Source of the DNA: Nocardia alni
GTDB lineage: Bacteria > Actinomycetota > Actinomycetes > Mycobacteriales > Mycobacteriaceae
Reading direction: 5' to 3'
Assembly (NCBI RefSeq): GCF_019038435.1
Contig: NZ_JAGPOX010000088.1
Location: 1-40,661 of the forward strand
Length of the DNA stretch: 40,661 bases
Shown here: piece after piece, positions 23,349-32,429 of the stretch
How positions within the stretch are numbered: position 1 is the stretch's first letter
How the letters are laid out: each line of letters opens with the position of its first letter
Notes under the pieces: generated by a model
What the model was told of the DNA's origin: nothing
The model's input: only the letters and a program-made list of their open reading frames with translations
Databases searched by the model: none
Program-made: the position numbers and the translations under genes

Positions 23349-26183
23349 TTACGCCAGGCGTTCGGCGATCCCGTCGGTGGCGAAGTCCTCGAAGTCCATG
23401 TTGCCGAGGTCGAGGTTTGTGCTGATTTCGATTGCGGCGTCGGGCATCAGGCGGAATTGGGTGGTGAATTCCTCCTCGTCCTCTTCGAAGGGGTTGCCGT
23501 CCCACTCGGTCGTCACGGCCAGTAGGGGATGGACCGGGTTGTTCATCGTCATGGCATCTGCGATGAACAGTGCTCCTGGTCTGCCTGGTTCGGGTAGAGC
23601 TGCGCATACCTCGCGTAGCACCTGTTCGGCTGGGGCGCCGGCCAATCGAGGATCGGTGACTACGCATGGGGGCACCGGGTCGTTGTCGAACCACGGCGCG
23701 CTCATCTCCTGGATTATCTGGTCCCATGCCTCGTCGTCGGTGAAGTCGGTGCGGACCACCAGGGGGGTCATATCTTCCCAGCCCTCCACCACCAGGAGCG
23801 GTTCGGGCGGGCTCGTGGGTTCGGGTTCGGGCTTCGGCGCCAGGACGCCGCCGAGTAGTTCGCCGCCCAGGGCGGCGGCGGTGGGAACGACCTCGGTTGT
23901 GCGGAACAACAGGGCGTGGGAGTGCATGGAGTGCACGATCTCCGCCAGGGCGGCGGCGACCTCCGGCACCTTGGCTCCCTTGCGGCGATGGGGGTACTCC
24001 CGCAGTTCGGCCACGAGCGTGCCGTCCCGGTGGAGGTCGAACACCGCGAAGCCGCAGTTCCCGTCCGGTTGATGCACGGCCGCCACCGACGGCGCGAGCT
24101 GTGCCACCTGCAGATCCGGGTCGTCGGAGATCAGCAGAACGTCCGGCCCAACGGCGATGGCCGCCACCACCGTCCCGCCGTCCGGATGCGTTGCGTCCCT
24201 GTGTCGTTGGAGCTCACGCCAGGTGCCCGCCACCGGCGCCGCGCCGATCCGCTCGAGGACCTGCTCCGGAGTGCTGTCCTTCGCCACCGCCACGCAGTGG
24301 CCGTGCCCGCTCAGGACGTTGAACCAGGTGAGGAGGTCTTCGTTGTGCGCCAGCCGCGGTTCACGGACCGGGCCCGGTCGCTGCGAGCGAGGGGACGAGG
24401 CCCACACGAGGGCCCCCGCGTCGTCGCGAAGCTCGACCCCGCCGCGCTCGACCACGAGTTCGGCGCCAGGTCCGGCGATCTGCTCCAGCACCGTGCCGTC
24501 CAGGTTCCGCACGCGCAGGAATCCGTCGTCATCGAGCGCCAGGATGTTCTGCGTATCGGGGAACCGATCCCAGTGCGACGTGTGTCCTCGCACGATGATC
24601 CGCACCAGACGACCGTCGTGGAACAGTACGGTCGACCCATCTGCGCTGGTCAGTGACTGTCCGTCCAGGCTTTCGCCACGACGCAACGTCGATCCCCGGG
24701 GCACAGGACGCGGTGCCTCGCCCGCGGGCACGTCGGGGACGCCCGTACTCCACAACACCTCGCCGCTCCCGGAGGTCAGGGCCAGTTCACCGCTGTCACG
24801 CATCTCCAGCCGCCGCACGCCCAGCCATGCTGTGCCGGTGCTCCATATCCGGTTACCGCGGTGGTCCCACGCCACGAGATCGCCGTCGGGGCCCAGGCAC
24901 AGGCTCGAGGTCCGCGAATCGACTGTCCAGACCCGATCGCGGGTGAGGTTGTCGCGTACCGCCAACGACGGCTCATACGGCGAGTGCAGCAGCGTGAATC
25001 GCCCCGACGGCGAGGTCAGGGACTGCATCGACAGGCTGCCGCCCAGTGGCAGCCACGACTGTCCCGGCTGCCATACCACCCGCCGCCGGAGCGGTTGGCT
25101 CATGCTGCCCAGGGACGCAGCGCGCGCCGGCATCGCCGGCATGGCCGATCGGGCGCCCCCGGTGTGCCCCGGTATACGTTTCTGCGGCATTTGCGGCGAG
25201 AGGGGGGCCGACCCGCTCCGGGCCCGCGGCTCCGCCTGCACCACACTGATGCCCCGGAAAGCCACTGGGACGTGTCCGGCGCGCTGGCGGTATCCGGCGA
25301 ATCCGCCATCCCCGCCGGCCAGGAACCGCACGGTCTCGAGTTGGAGGTGTGGTGAACCCTGGTTGCCGGTGATGTCCAGGCGATAGTGCCCGCAGGATTC
25401 CGGCGTCGCGATCCGGTACGTCTTGGGCTGATGCCGCTGAGTGAACAACTGACCGGAGCGCGAATCGAGCGTCCGCCACTGACGCCCGTCCGCCGAACCG
25501 CGCAGCGTCCACGCCGACGGATCGCGATCGGGTGAGTCGTTGGCGGAGGTCAGAACGTAGCGATCCACCGCGACCTGCTCGGCCAGTTCGAACTCCAGGG
25601 TCGCGCGGTTCTGGTGGGCGAACCACTTGGCGCTCGACGCGAGCACCAGATTCGCGGCCACCTCACCCGCGTCGCGATATTCGGCACTGGCCCATACGCC
25701 GTTCACAAGGCTGCTGACGTCCTCGGTGCCGGAGGGACGCGCCGAGCGCAGGACGAGCGAGCAGGCTTGTCCCGATCGGTCCGACCAGGCCACCGAGCGC
25801 ATTGGGGTCTCGCCGCCGTCGATCAGGATCCGCAACCGCCCCGCCGGGCTCCAGTCGTCGGAATCCTGCGTCTCGGTGTCGAACTCGTACCCGCGCGCGT
25901 CGGCCGCATCCTGCGCGAGCGAATCATCGAGTTCGCCCCGCAGCTCCTGTATCAGGCCGTCGTCGGCGTAGCGGTGTCCGTAACAGCTCGCCATATCCGG
26001 CGCGAAGCCGAGCGCGAGCCGGGCGCCGTCCTGCGTGACCCAGGACAGTTGCGTGGGCATTACGGGATCACCGTCGTTCACCCGCACGAGCAACCGCGTC
26101 GCGGGCACCCACTCCGTGGCACCCCACGCGCGTCGCCACATGCGAAATGCGAACGCGGACACTTCATCCGACACCGGCTGCAC
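23349..26183 (-). CDS. Multidomain protein: discoidin, two bulb-lectin, DUF6461-like and DUF6924-like domains
   Basis: 944 residues. Residues ~1-155 form an unassigned domain rich in Trp and Asp. Residues ~160-300 look like an F5/8-type (discoidin) domain: NRATLEFELAEQVAVDRYVL, then WTLRGSADGRQWRTLDSRSG and HYRLDITGN. A Pro/Gly/Arg linker follows. About 375-490 and 495-605 look like two B-lectin (bulb-type) domains with their repeating pattern (LTSPSGRFTLLHSP, VWTVDSRTSSLCLGPDGDLV, NRIWSTG; the second more diverged). About 620-775 resembles DUF6461 (DLLTWFNVLSGHGHCVAVAK, TPEQVLERIGA), and about 795-944 resembles DUF6924 (TPLVVRTDFTDDEAWDQIIQ, ending LDLGNMDFEDFA). There is no signal peptide, so export is unproven. 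GTG 26183 has AGGAGG 4 bp upstream. Domain names come from pattern recall, not a search. Confidence 0.8.
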   Translation of the reverse strand: MQPVSDEVSAFAFRMWRRAWGATEWVPATRLLVRVNDGDPVMPTQLSWVTQDGARLALGFAPDMASCYGHRYADDGLIQELRGELDDSLAQDAADARGYEFDTETQDSDDWSPAGRLRILIDGGETPMRSVAWSDRSGQACSLVLRSARPSGTEDVSSLVNGVWASAEYRDAGEVAANLVLASSAKWFAHQNRATLEFELAEQVAVDRYVLTSANDSPDRDPSAWTLRGSADGRQWRTLDSRSGQLFTQRHQPKTYRIATPESCGHYRLDITGNQGSPHLQLETVRFLAGGDGGFAGYRQRAGHVPVAFRGISVVQAEPRARSGSAPLSPQMPQKRIPGHTGGARSAMPAMPARAASLGSMSQPLRRRVVWQPGQSWLPLGGSLSMQSLTSPSGRFTLLHSPYEPSLAVRDNLTRDRVWTVDSRTSSLCLGPDGDLVAWDHRGNRIWSTGTAWLGVRRLEMRDSGELALTSGSGEVLWSTGVPDVPAGEAPRPVPRGSTLRRGESLDGQSLTSADGSTVLFHDGRLVRIIVRGHTSHWDRFPDTQNILALDDDGFLRVRNLDGTVLEQIAGPGAELVVERGGVELRDDAGALVWASSPRSQRPGPVREPRLAHNEDLLTWFNVLSGHGHCVAVAKDSTPEQVLERIGAAPVAGTWRELQRHRDATHPDGGTVVAAIAVGPDVLLISDDPDLQVAQLAPSVAAVHQPDGNCGFAVFDLHRDGTLVAELREYPHRRKGAKVPEVAAALAEIVHSMHSHALLFRTTEVVPTAAALGGELLGGVLAPKPEPEPTSPPEPLLVVEGWEDMTPLVVRTDFTDDEAWDQIIQEMSAPWFDNDPVPPCVVTDPRLAGAPAEQVLREVCAALPEPGRPGALFIADAMTMNNPVHPLLAVTTEWDGNPFEEDEEEFTTQFRLMPDAAIEISTNLDLGNMDFEDFATDGIAERLA

Positions 26184-26585
26184 CGATCCTCCTGTTTACC
26201 TACGGCGCCGCGGACGAATTCCACGGCGGCACACGGTCGTACGCGACCGTCGCAAGGACGGTCCGCCGGACGGGCGGCCCGAAAGTGGTTGCCGGGAGCC
26301 CGATCTCGGCGGGACACCGGCGGCACGTGTGCGGGCCGATCTCCGCGTTCGGGGCCAACCATAGGCTCAGGTACCGACAGAATCGCGCCGAGCGGTGTCC
26401 GCGCTGGTAGGGCGAAGAACGTCAGGCGACAGGGATCATGCACTCGCGGTCCGGACAACCGGCGATGCCGCCGACTCGGCTCGCGCGACCGTGGGGAATA
26501 GACGCACTCGGCGTACGGTTGGTGGACATGGAAACCAAATGGGATCGTGAGTAGCGACCCGGAACCCTCGAGGAGAGTACTCATC
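26184..26585. other. Divergent intergenic region, lectin-type gene and pirin
   Basis: About 400 bp with no gene I can support. It must hold promoters for both flanking genes. No clear -35/-10 pair, palindrome or repeat could be chosen with confidence. Confidence 0.4.
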
Positions 26586-27347
26586 ATGAGCACCGTCCAA
26601 CTGACCCCCGAGATCGATGTCCGCCGTGCCGAGGACCGGATGAAGTCCCGGTACGGCTGGCTGGATTCGAAGCATTCGTTCTCGTTCGGTCATCACCACG
26701 ACCCGTCCAACACCCACCACGGGTTGCTGCTGGTCAACAACGACGACATCGTCGATCCCGGAACCGGCTTCGAGACCCATCCGCATCGCGATATGGAGAT
26801 CGTGACGTGGGTCCTGCAGGGCTCGCTGGTGCATCAGGACTCGACCGGGCACAGCGGTGTGATCTACCCGGGTCTGGCTCAGCGGATGAGCGCCGGAAGC
26901 GGGATCATGCACTCGGAGAAGAACGACTCGTGGCGTCTGAGCGGGGATGTGCATACCGATCCGGTGCATTTCGTGCAGATGTGGGTGGTGCCCGACGAAG
27001 GCGGGATCACCCCGGGCTACGAGCAGTTGGAGATCGAATCGGAACTGCTGGCGGGTGGGCTGGTGCCGGTCGCCTCGGGGATGCCCGAGCACGATGCCGC
27101 CATTCGCATCAAGAACAAGTACGCGGCCCTGCACGCCGCGCGGCTGACGCCGGGGCAGTCGGTGCGGCTGCCGGACGCGCCGTTCCTGCACCTGTTCGTG
27201 CCCCGTGGTGCGGTGCGGCTCGAGGGCGCCGGCGAGCTGCGCACCGGCGACGCGGTCCGGTTCACCGCGACGGGCGGCCTGGAGGTCACCGCGACGGAAC
27301 CGGCCGAGATCCTGGTGTGGGAGATGCACGCCACCGTCCAGTCGTAA
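26586..27347 (+). CDS. Pirin family protein
   Basis: 253 residues, bicupin. The N-terminal metal site is seen in FETHPHRDMEIVTWVLQG (two His and a Glu) and SAGSGIMHSEKN (a further His). The C-terminal cupin is less conserved: PGQSVRLPDAPFLHLFVPRG, LRTGDAVRFTA. Pirins include quercetin dioxygenases and metal-dependent regulators; the role here is unknown. ATG 26586 has AGGAG 10 bp upstream and begins at the usual MSTVQ. A VOC protein gene follows 50 bp later on the same strand, probably in one operon. Confidence 0.92.
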   Translation: MSTVQLTPEIDVRRAEDRMKSRYGWLDSKHSFSFGHHHDPSNTHHGLLLVNNDDIVDPGTGFETHPHRDMEIVTWVLQGSLVHQDSTGHSGVIYPGLAQRMSAGSGIMHSEKNDSWRLSGDVHTDPVHFVQMWVVPDEGGITPGYEQLEIESELLAGGLVPVASGMPEHDAAIRIKNKYAALHAARLTPGQSVRLPDAPFLHLFVPRGAVRLEGAGELRTGDAVRFTATGGLEVTATEPAEILVWEMHATVQS

Positions 27348-27397
27348 TCGGGCGTTTTTGAGCCCACCATGGATGTAGACGCCCGAGGAGACCTTCG

Positions 27398-27895
27398 ATG
27401 ACCGATGACACCGTGACCGATACCCCCACCGACCGGCGGCGCCTGCGCGAGGCATATCTGCGGGCGCCCGCCGCCCGCGGCGCCTCGACCGCCCGCGGCC
27501 TGCATCACACCGCGCTGATCAGCAGTGATGTGGAGCGGACGATCCGCTTCTATCAGGACCTGCTGGGTTTCCCGCTCACCGAGTTGATCGAGAACCGCGA
27601 CTACGCTGGTTCCTCGCACTTCTTCTTCGACATCGGCAACGGCAACCTGCTGGCCTTCTTCGATTTCCCGGGTCTGGACCTCGGCCCCTACGCGGAGGTC
27701 CTGGGCGGCCTGCACCACCTCGCGATCTCGATGGACCCCGCCCGCTGGACCGAGGTCGTGGCCCGCCTGGACGCCGCCGGTGTGCCGTACGAGACGCACA
27801 GCGAGGTCTCGGCGTACTTCCGTGATCCGGACGGCGCCCGAATCGAGCTGATCGCCGACGAACTCGGGGAGATGTACGGCCATCGGGTGCTGTAA
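27398..27895 (+). CDS. VOC-family (glyoxalase/dioxygenase fold) protein
   Basis: 165 residues. After a polar tail of about 30 residues, the two beta-alpha-beta-beta-beta modules of the VOC fold appear: GLHHTALISSDVERTIRFYQ with DLLGFPL, then GGLHHLAISMDPARW and AYFRDPDGARIELIADE. The His and Glu of the metal site are in GLHHTA and DGARIELI. Members include glyoxalases, extradiol dioxygenases and fosfomycin/bleomycin resistance proteins; the substrate is unknown. GAGGAGA lies 6-7 bp before ATG 27398. Likely co-transcribed with pirin. Confidence 0.9.
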   Translation: MTDDTVTDTPTDRRRLREAYLRAPAARGASTARGLHHTALISSDVERTIRFYQDLLGFPLTELIENRDYAGSSHFFFDIGNGNLLAFFDFPGLDLGPYAEVLGGLHHLAISMDPARWTEVVARLDAAGVPYETHSEVSAYFRDPDGARIELIADELGEMYGHRVL

Positions 27896-28033
27896 AACCG
27901 CGTAGTGCCTGTGGCACACCACATCGCACGTGAAGCCGGACCGGGGATCCGGCATGTGCGTTCCCGAACTGACCAGTCGCCGAATAAGATTCACACTGCG
28001 CGGGTCGAGTACGCAGACCCGGCACACAACGGA

Positions 28034-31000
28034 ATGTATTGGCACATCCAGACAAGAGTGATCACACTGACTGGACAGGCGAGAAGTAGCGCTGGCGGGG
28101 CGAGTTCCTCGGCTCGAAAGGCGTTCGCGCGCAATTTGTCAGAGCTGTTCGAGGCGGCGGGTAATCCGACCCTCGAACAGGTGGTGCGCGCCACCAGGGC
28201 TCGATTACAGGGGCGGCGTGGGCTGCCGACGGTCCAGCGCGTCAGCGACTGGCGATCCGGTCGCAATGTGCCCGCGAAGTTCTCCTCGCTCGAGCCGGTG
28301 CTGGCGACACTGATCTTCCGGGCACAGTCGGAGCAGGCGGACGTCCCCGCCGGGTTGCTGAATATCACCACATGGCAACGAGTTTGGCAGGCCGCCCTGG
28401 ACGAGGTCGGTTCCACGACGGTGGCGCCCGTGCCCCCGGCGTCCGCGCAGGACGCGGCCGTCCGGTCAGTGGTCGTCGATACCCTTCCCCGCGACGTCGG
28501 CACGCTGATCGGCCGCGATGACGAGGTCCAGCGAATCCTCGACGCGGCGGGCGAGCGGCCGGCGACGTCCTCGATCCGGACCATCGACGGCATGCCAGGC
28601 ATCGGAAAAACCGTGCTGGCCACCCGCGTCGCGCATCGGCTCGCCGGACGGTTTCCGGACGGCCGGTACTTCGTCAGCCTGCACGCCCACACCCCGGGCC
28701 GTCCCACGGTGAAGCCCACCGACGTACTGGCCGGGCTGCTCACCGATCTGGGTGTGGATCCCCGCAATATTCCCGACACCCTGGAGAATCGGCGCAACCT
28801 GTGGCGAGATCGGGTGGCGGGCAAGCGGATCCTGCTCGTGCTGGACGACGTCGCGGACTACGACCAGGTCGAGCCGCTGCTGCCGAACGGTCCCGGTTGC
28901 CTGACCCTGATCACCAGCCGGCGGCACCTGATCGCGCTGGACGGATCCGAGCCGTTCGCGCTGGATACGCTGGATCCGGACAAGGCCGCCGAACTGTTCT
29001 GGACGCTGTCGCGCCGCACCCCCGGCGGCGAGGACCGTGCGGCGGTACGGGAGATCGTGCGGTTGTGCGGGTACCTGCCGCTGGCGATCGTGCTGCTCGC
29101 GGGCCGGCTGGCCTATCACACCAGCTGGACTGTCGCCGAAATGGCCGCCGATCTCGCGACGGCGCAGGACCGGCTGGGCGAACTGGAGGCGGGTGAGCGG
29201 GCGGTGCGGGCCGCGTTCACCATGTCCTACCGTGACCTGCCCGCAGAACGGCAACGGCTGTTCCGGCAGCTGAGCCTGCATCCGGGGCCCGCCATCGACC
29301 GGCACGCGGCCGCGGTGCTGGGCGGCCTCTCCCCGGCCCGGGCCCGGCGCGAACTCGAGGCCCTGTTCACCGACCATCTGCTCGATGAGCCGGACAGCGG
29401 CCGCTACCGGATGCACGATCTGCTGCACGAGTACGCGTTGGAGCTGGTCGAGCGGGATCCGGTCGACGAGCGCCGGGAGACCCTCGACGCGCTGTTGGAC
29501 CACTACGAACATACCGCCGAGACCGCCGATCGGTTCGTGGCTGTGGGGTTGCGCCTGCAGGTGTCGCAGGATCCGGAACCGGCTGGCACGCCGTACTTCT
29601 CGGATCGTGCCGGGGCCCTGACCTGGCTGCGGACCGAGCGCGAGAACCTGCTGGCCTGCCTGGAATACGCGGCGTCGCACCATCAGTCGGCGCGGGTGAT
29701 CGGTCTGACCAGCATCCTGTCGGGGCTGTTGCGTCTGGATGGGCCGTGGCCGTTGGCGATTCGACTGCACCGCCGGGCGGCCACGGTCGCCGAACACAGC
29801 GGCGATCTGCCCGCCGCCGCCGACGCGCTCAACGATTTGGCCGGGGTCCGGTACGCGACCGGTGACTATCCGGGGACCGCCGAGGTGATCCGGCAGGCCT
29901 TGCGGATGTACCGGGATATCGGTGACCGGGTCGGGCAGGCGCATGCGCTGAACAGCCTGGGCCGCTTGGGATATGCCACGGGTGACTATCCGGGCACCGT
30001 CGAGTTGATCCGGCAGGCGCTGGCGCTGTATCGGGAAGTCGGCGACCGGCTGGGGGAGGCGTACGCGCTCAGCGGGCTGGGCGTGGTCCGGTACGCGACC
30101 GGCGACTATCCGGGCGCCGCGAGTCTGGTTCAGCAGGCATTGGCGATATTCCGGCAGGTTCGTGATCGGCTGGGGGAGGCATATGCCCTCGATGAGCTGG
30201 GCGTTATCCGTTATGCGACAGGTGATTACGTGCACGCGGTGGCGGCCGAACAGCAGGCGCTGGAGATTTACCGCCAGACCGGTGACCGGTTCGGCGAGGC
30301 CTACGCGCTCGGTGATCTGGCCTCTGTCCGGTTCGCCACCGGGGACTACACGGGCGCCGCGGAGCTGGGTCGCCAGGCGCTGGCGATCTGCCGGGATGTC
30401 GGTGATCGGCTGAACGAGGCCTACGCGATCGACACCCTCGCCACCGCGAAGTATGCGACAGGAGAGGCCGCGGCCGCCGCCGAACAGGTCGAACAGGCGC
30501 TGGAGATCTTCGAGGAGATCGGTGACCGAGTCGGCACCGCCTATGTGCACGGCAGTCTCGGTATGGTCCGGTATTCGACCGGCGATTACATGGCCGCGGC
30601 CGAGCAGATGCGCCGCGAACTCGCGATCTTCCAGGAGATCGGTGATCGGGTCGGGCAGGGGTACACGCAGCTCATGATCGGGCTGGTGCGCTACGCGGCC
30701 GCCGACTACCACCAGGCAAACGATCTGATGCGGGCGGCGTTGGCGATCTTCGAGGAGATCGGTGACCGGGTGGGCCAGGCCTACGTGCTCAACGGCCTGG
30801 GCAGGCTGCGGTACGCCGCCGACGCCATCCCCGAGGGAGTCGCGGACCTCGACCGCGCATTGGGCATATTTCGGGAGGTCGGCGACCGGATCGGTGAGGC
30901 GTACACCCTCGGCAGCATGGGGCGGTTGCGCTTCGCCGCGGGCGACATGGCGGCCGCCGAGGCCCTGGTCCGGCAGGCGCTGAGCATCTACCGGGCGACC

Positions 31001-31540
31001 GGTGACCGGCTGGGGCACGCCTTCAGCCTCGACGGACTGGCATTGCTGCGGTATGCCGAGGGCAACTACGGTGAGGCCACCTTCCATCTGCAAGAGGCCA
31101 CCGCGATCGTCCGCGGCATCGGCGACCGGGTCATGGAGGCGTACAGCCTCATGCTGCTGGGGCTGCTGCGCTACCAGGCCGGTGATTATCGCGGCGCCGC
31201 CGAGCTGGTCGAACAGGCGCCGGGGATCTTCCGGGAGATCGGCGATCGGATCGGTGAGGCGTACGCCTTCCTCGGCCTGGGCTTGGTGCGGTTCAAGGCC
31301 GGCGACTATTCCGCCGCCGACCTGGCCGGTGCGGGGCTCGCGCTGTTCCGCGAGTTGGGTGACGAGCCCGGCCGGGCCGAGGTGGTCGAGCAGATCAATC
31401 AACTCTGGGAGGAATCCAGCGGGCCGCAGAACGCGGTGGTCTCCTACGTCGACGCGCTTCGCGCGATCCGCGAAATCCATATCCGCTGGAAGAGGCGCCG
31501 GGTGTGGCGCGATCTGCCGGTGCCCGAGGTCGCGCGTTGA
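28034..31540 (+). CDS. NB-ARC (STAND) ATPase with thirteen 40-residue TPR units
   Basis: About 1168 residues. Residues ~20-110 are a helical domain found in front of NB-ARC modules in actinobacteria (FARNLSELFEAAGNPTLEQV, VQRVSDWRSGRNVP). The NB-ARC ATPase follows: Walker A GMPGIGKT (~186), Walker B ILLVLDDVADY (~265), TLITSRR, GYLPLAI and the MHD-like RMHDLLHEYA (~459). From ~590 to ~1108 are near-identical TPR units (GDRxGEAYALxxLGxVRYAT, GDYxGAAELxRQALAIFREI). STAND proteins sense a ligand with the repeats and signal after nucleotide exchange; known members are regulators or defence proteins. No catalytic effector domain is seen. The start is uncertain: ATG 28034 is used, with a TAAGAT -10-like hexamer 44 bp upstream; GTG 28058 is an alternative. 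It ends 4 bp from the convergent Imm42-like gene. Confidence 0.88.
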   Translation: MYWHIQTRVITLTGQARSSAGGASSSARKAFARNLSELFEAAGNPTLEQVVRATRARLQGRRGLPTVQRVSDWRSGRNVPAKFSSLEPVLATLIFRAQSEQADVPAGLLNITTWQRVWQAALDEVGSTTVAPVPPASAQDAAVRSVVVDTLPRDVGTLIGRDDEVQRILDAAGERPATSSIRTIDGMPGIGKTVLATRVAHRLAGRFPDGRYFVSLHAHTPGRPTVKPTDVLAGLLTDLGVDPRNIPDTLENRRNLWRDRVAGKRILLVLDDVADYDQVEPLLPNGPGCLTLITSRRHLIALDGSEPFALDTLDPDKAAELFWTLSRRTPGGEDRAAVREIVRLCGYLPLAIVLLAGRLAYHTSWTVAEMAADLATAQDRLGELEAGERAVRAAFTMSYRDLPAERQRLFRQLSLHPGPAIDRHAAAVLGGLSPARARRELEALFTDHLLDEPDSGRYRMHDLLHEYALELVERDPVDERRETLDALLDHYEHTAETADRFVAVGLRLQVSQDPEPAGTPYFSDRAGALTWLRTERENLLACLEYAASHHQSARVIGLTSILSGLLRLDGPWPLAIRLHRRAATVAEHSGDLPAAADALNDLAGVRYATGDYPGTAEVIRQALRMYRDIGDRVGQAHALNSLGRLGYATGDYPGTVELIRQALALYREVGDRLGEAYALSGLGVVRYATGDYPGAASLVQQALAIFRQVRDRLGEAYALDELGVIRYATGDYVHAVAAEQQALEIYRQTGDRFGEAYALGDLASVRFATGDYTGAAELGRQALAICRDVGDRLNEAYAIDTLATAKYATGEAAAAAEQVEQALEIFEEIGDRVGTAYVHGSLGMVRYSTGDYMAAAEQMRRELAIFQEIGDRVGQGYTQLMIGLVRYAAADYHQANDLMRAALAIFEEIGDRVGQAYVLNGLGRLRYAADAIPEGVADLDRALGIFREVGDRIGEAYTLGSMGRLRFAAGDMAAAEALVRQALSIYRATGDRLGHAFSLDGLALLRYAEGNYGEATFHLQEATAIVRGIGDRVMEAYSLMLLGLLRYQAGDYRGAAELVEQAPGIFREIGDRIGEAYAFLGLGLVRFKAGDYSAADLAGAGLALFRELGDEPGRAEVVEQINQLWEESSGPQNAVVSYVDALRAIREIHIRWKRRRVWRDLPVPEVAR
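29801..31357 (+). repeat. Tandem 120-bp coding repeats (13 TPR units)
   Basis: Inside the NB-ARC gene, the GDR codons recur at 29921, 30041, 30161 and so on every 120 bp up to 31241, with the first unit starting at 29801 and the last unit 117 bp. The DNA units are similar enough to suggest recent unit duplication and possible copy-number change between strains. Confidence 0.85.
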
Positions 31541-31544
31541 CCGC

Positions 31545-32063
31545 TCACCGGGCCTGCTCCAGCGGAAGGGTGTCCAGAAATCCGCGCAGCACCTGCGCGA
31601 ATTCGCCGGCGCGCAGGCGTAGTTCGTGCAACTCCCGATGATCGACCTGCCCCCAGATGAGTCGTGCGTGCGTCGCGCTCTCGACGACGAAGATGTCCCA
31701 GGGATCGAAGGCCGCGGTGCGCGGACTGACGAAATAGGGACCATACCGCGTGCCGTCCGCCGCGATCTGCTCGTCGGAGCGGTCGTTGTCGGCGAACAGC
31801 GCCTCGGTGACGATCCGCGCCACTTCCCCGGCCGGCAGGTCGACGAGGTCGGACTCGTGCCTGCCGCTGTCCTGCCGGAGAATCCGTTCGGCCGCCGACG
31901 CGACATATCGGATCGCCGTGCTCGATTCGTAGCGGCCGACCGGCTGGTTACCGCACCACCATCGGATACGCCCGAATATCCAGTGCGACGGCGGCGTGTC
32001 GCTGCCCGCCGCGTCGAGCTCGTATTCGACGGCAAACCGTTGTGGATCCCCGACCAGCACCAT
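31545..32063 (-). CDS. Imm42-like immunity protein
   Basis: 172 residues. The order FAVEYELDAAG, HWIFGRIRWWCGNQPVGRYE and the later GPYFVSPRTAAFDPWDIFVV resembles Imm42-type immunity proteins (FAIE..., G+++FWI.G..+G.), but this is from memory of the family and not certain. Immunity proteins neutralise a partner toxin; no toxin gene is adjacent. GGAGAG lies upstream of ATG 32063. It is convergent with the NB-ARC gene, 4 bp apart. Confidence 0.55.
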   Translation of the reverse strand: MVLVGDPQRFAVEYELDAAGSDTPPSHWIFGRIRWWCGNQPVGRYESSTAIRYVASAAERILRQDSGRHESDLVDLPAGEVARIVTEALFADNDRSDEQIAADGTRYGPYFVSPRTAAFDPWDIFVVESATHARLIWGQVDHRELHELRLRAGEFAQVLRGFLDTLPLEQAR

Positions 32064-32260
32064 TGCATCTCTCCGAACCTATGACCGCCGCCGCCACAGC
32101 AGGTTGCACCGAAGACCGAGCCGAAATCACCACCGAACAGTAGGAAGAAGCCGCATCGGCTGTCAGCGCCCCGGTCGCCCGCGCCCTCCGGGAGCTGGAG
32201 GTCCGGGGCTTTTCCGGTCCGGAAAACCCGCCTCCGCTCCGGAACCCGCAAGCGCACGTC

Positions 32261-32419
32261 ATGCCGAGTATTGTTTTCGCTCACGGATTGTGGGCCGATG
32301 GTTCGTGTTTCAGCACAGTGATTCCCGCGCTGCGGGCGCTGGGGCGAGTCAGTGGACGTGTCGAGCACATCGAGGTCGTCCATGGGCGAATCTGGTTGCG
32401 GCCGGACGGTATCGAGTGA
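32261..32419 (+). pseudogene. Alpha/beta hydrolase remnant with internal deletion
   Basis: A 52-codon frame starts MPSIVFAHGLWADGSCFSTV then IPALRALGRVSG. The first ~25 residues are the N-terminus of the MPTIVFAHGLWADGS-type alpha/beta hydrolases; in that family about 25 residues separate VIPAL from the later ALGRVSGP. Here the two are joined directly and the rest (nucleophile GHSYGG, Asp, His) is absent; the frame ends at TGA 32417-32419. It lies across the 5' side of the next gene. Confidence 0.6.
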
Positions 32420-32429
32420 CAATGGCTTG

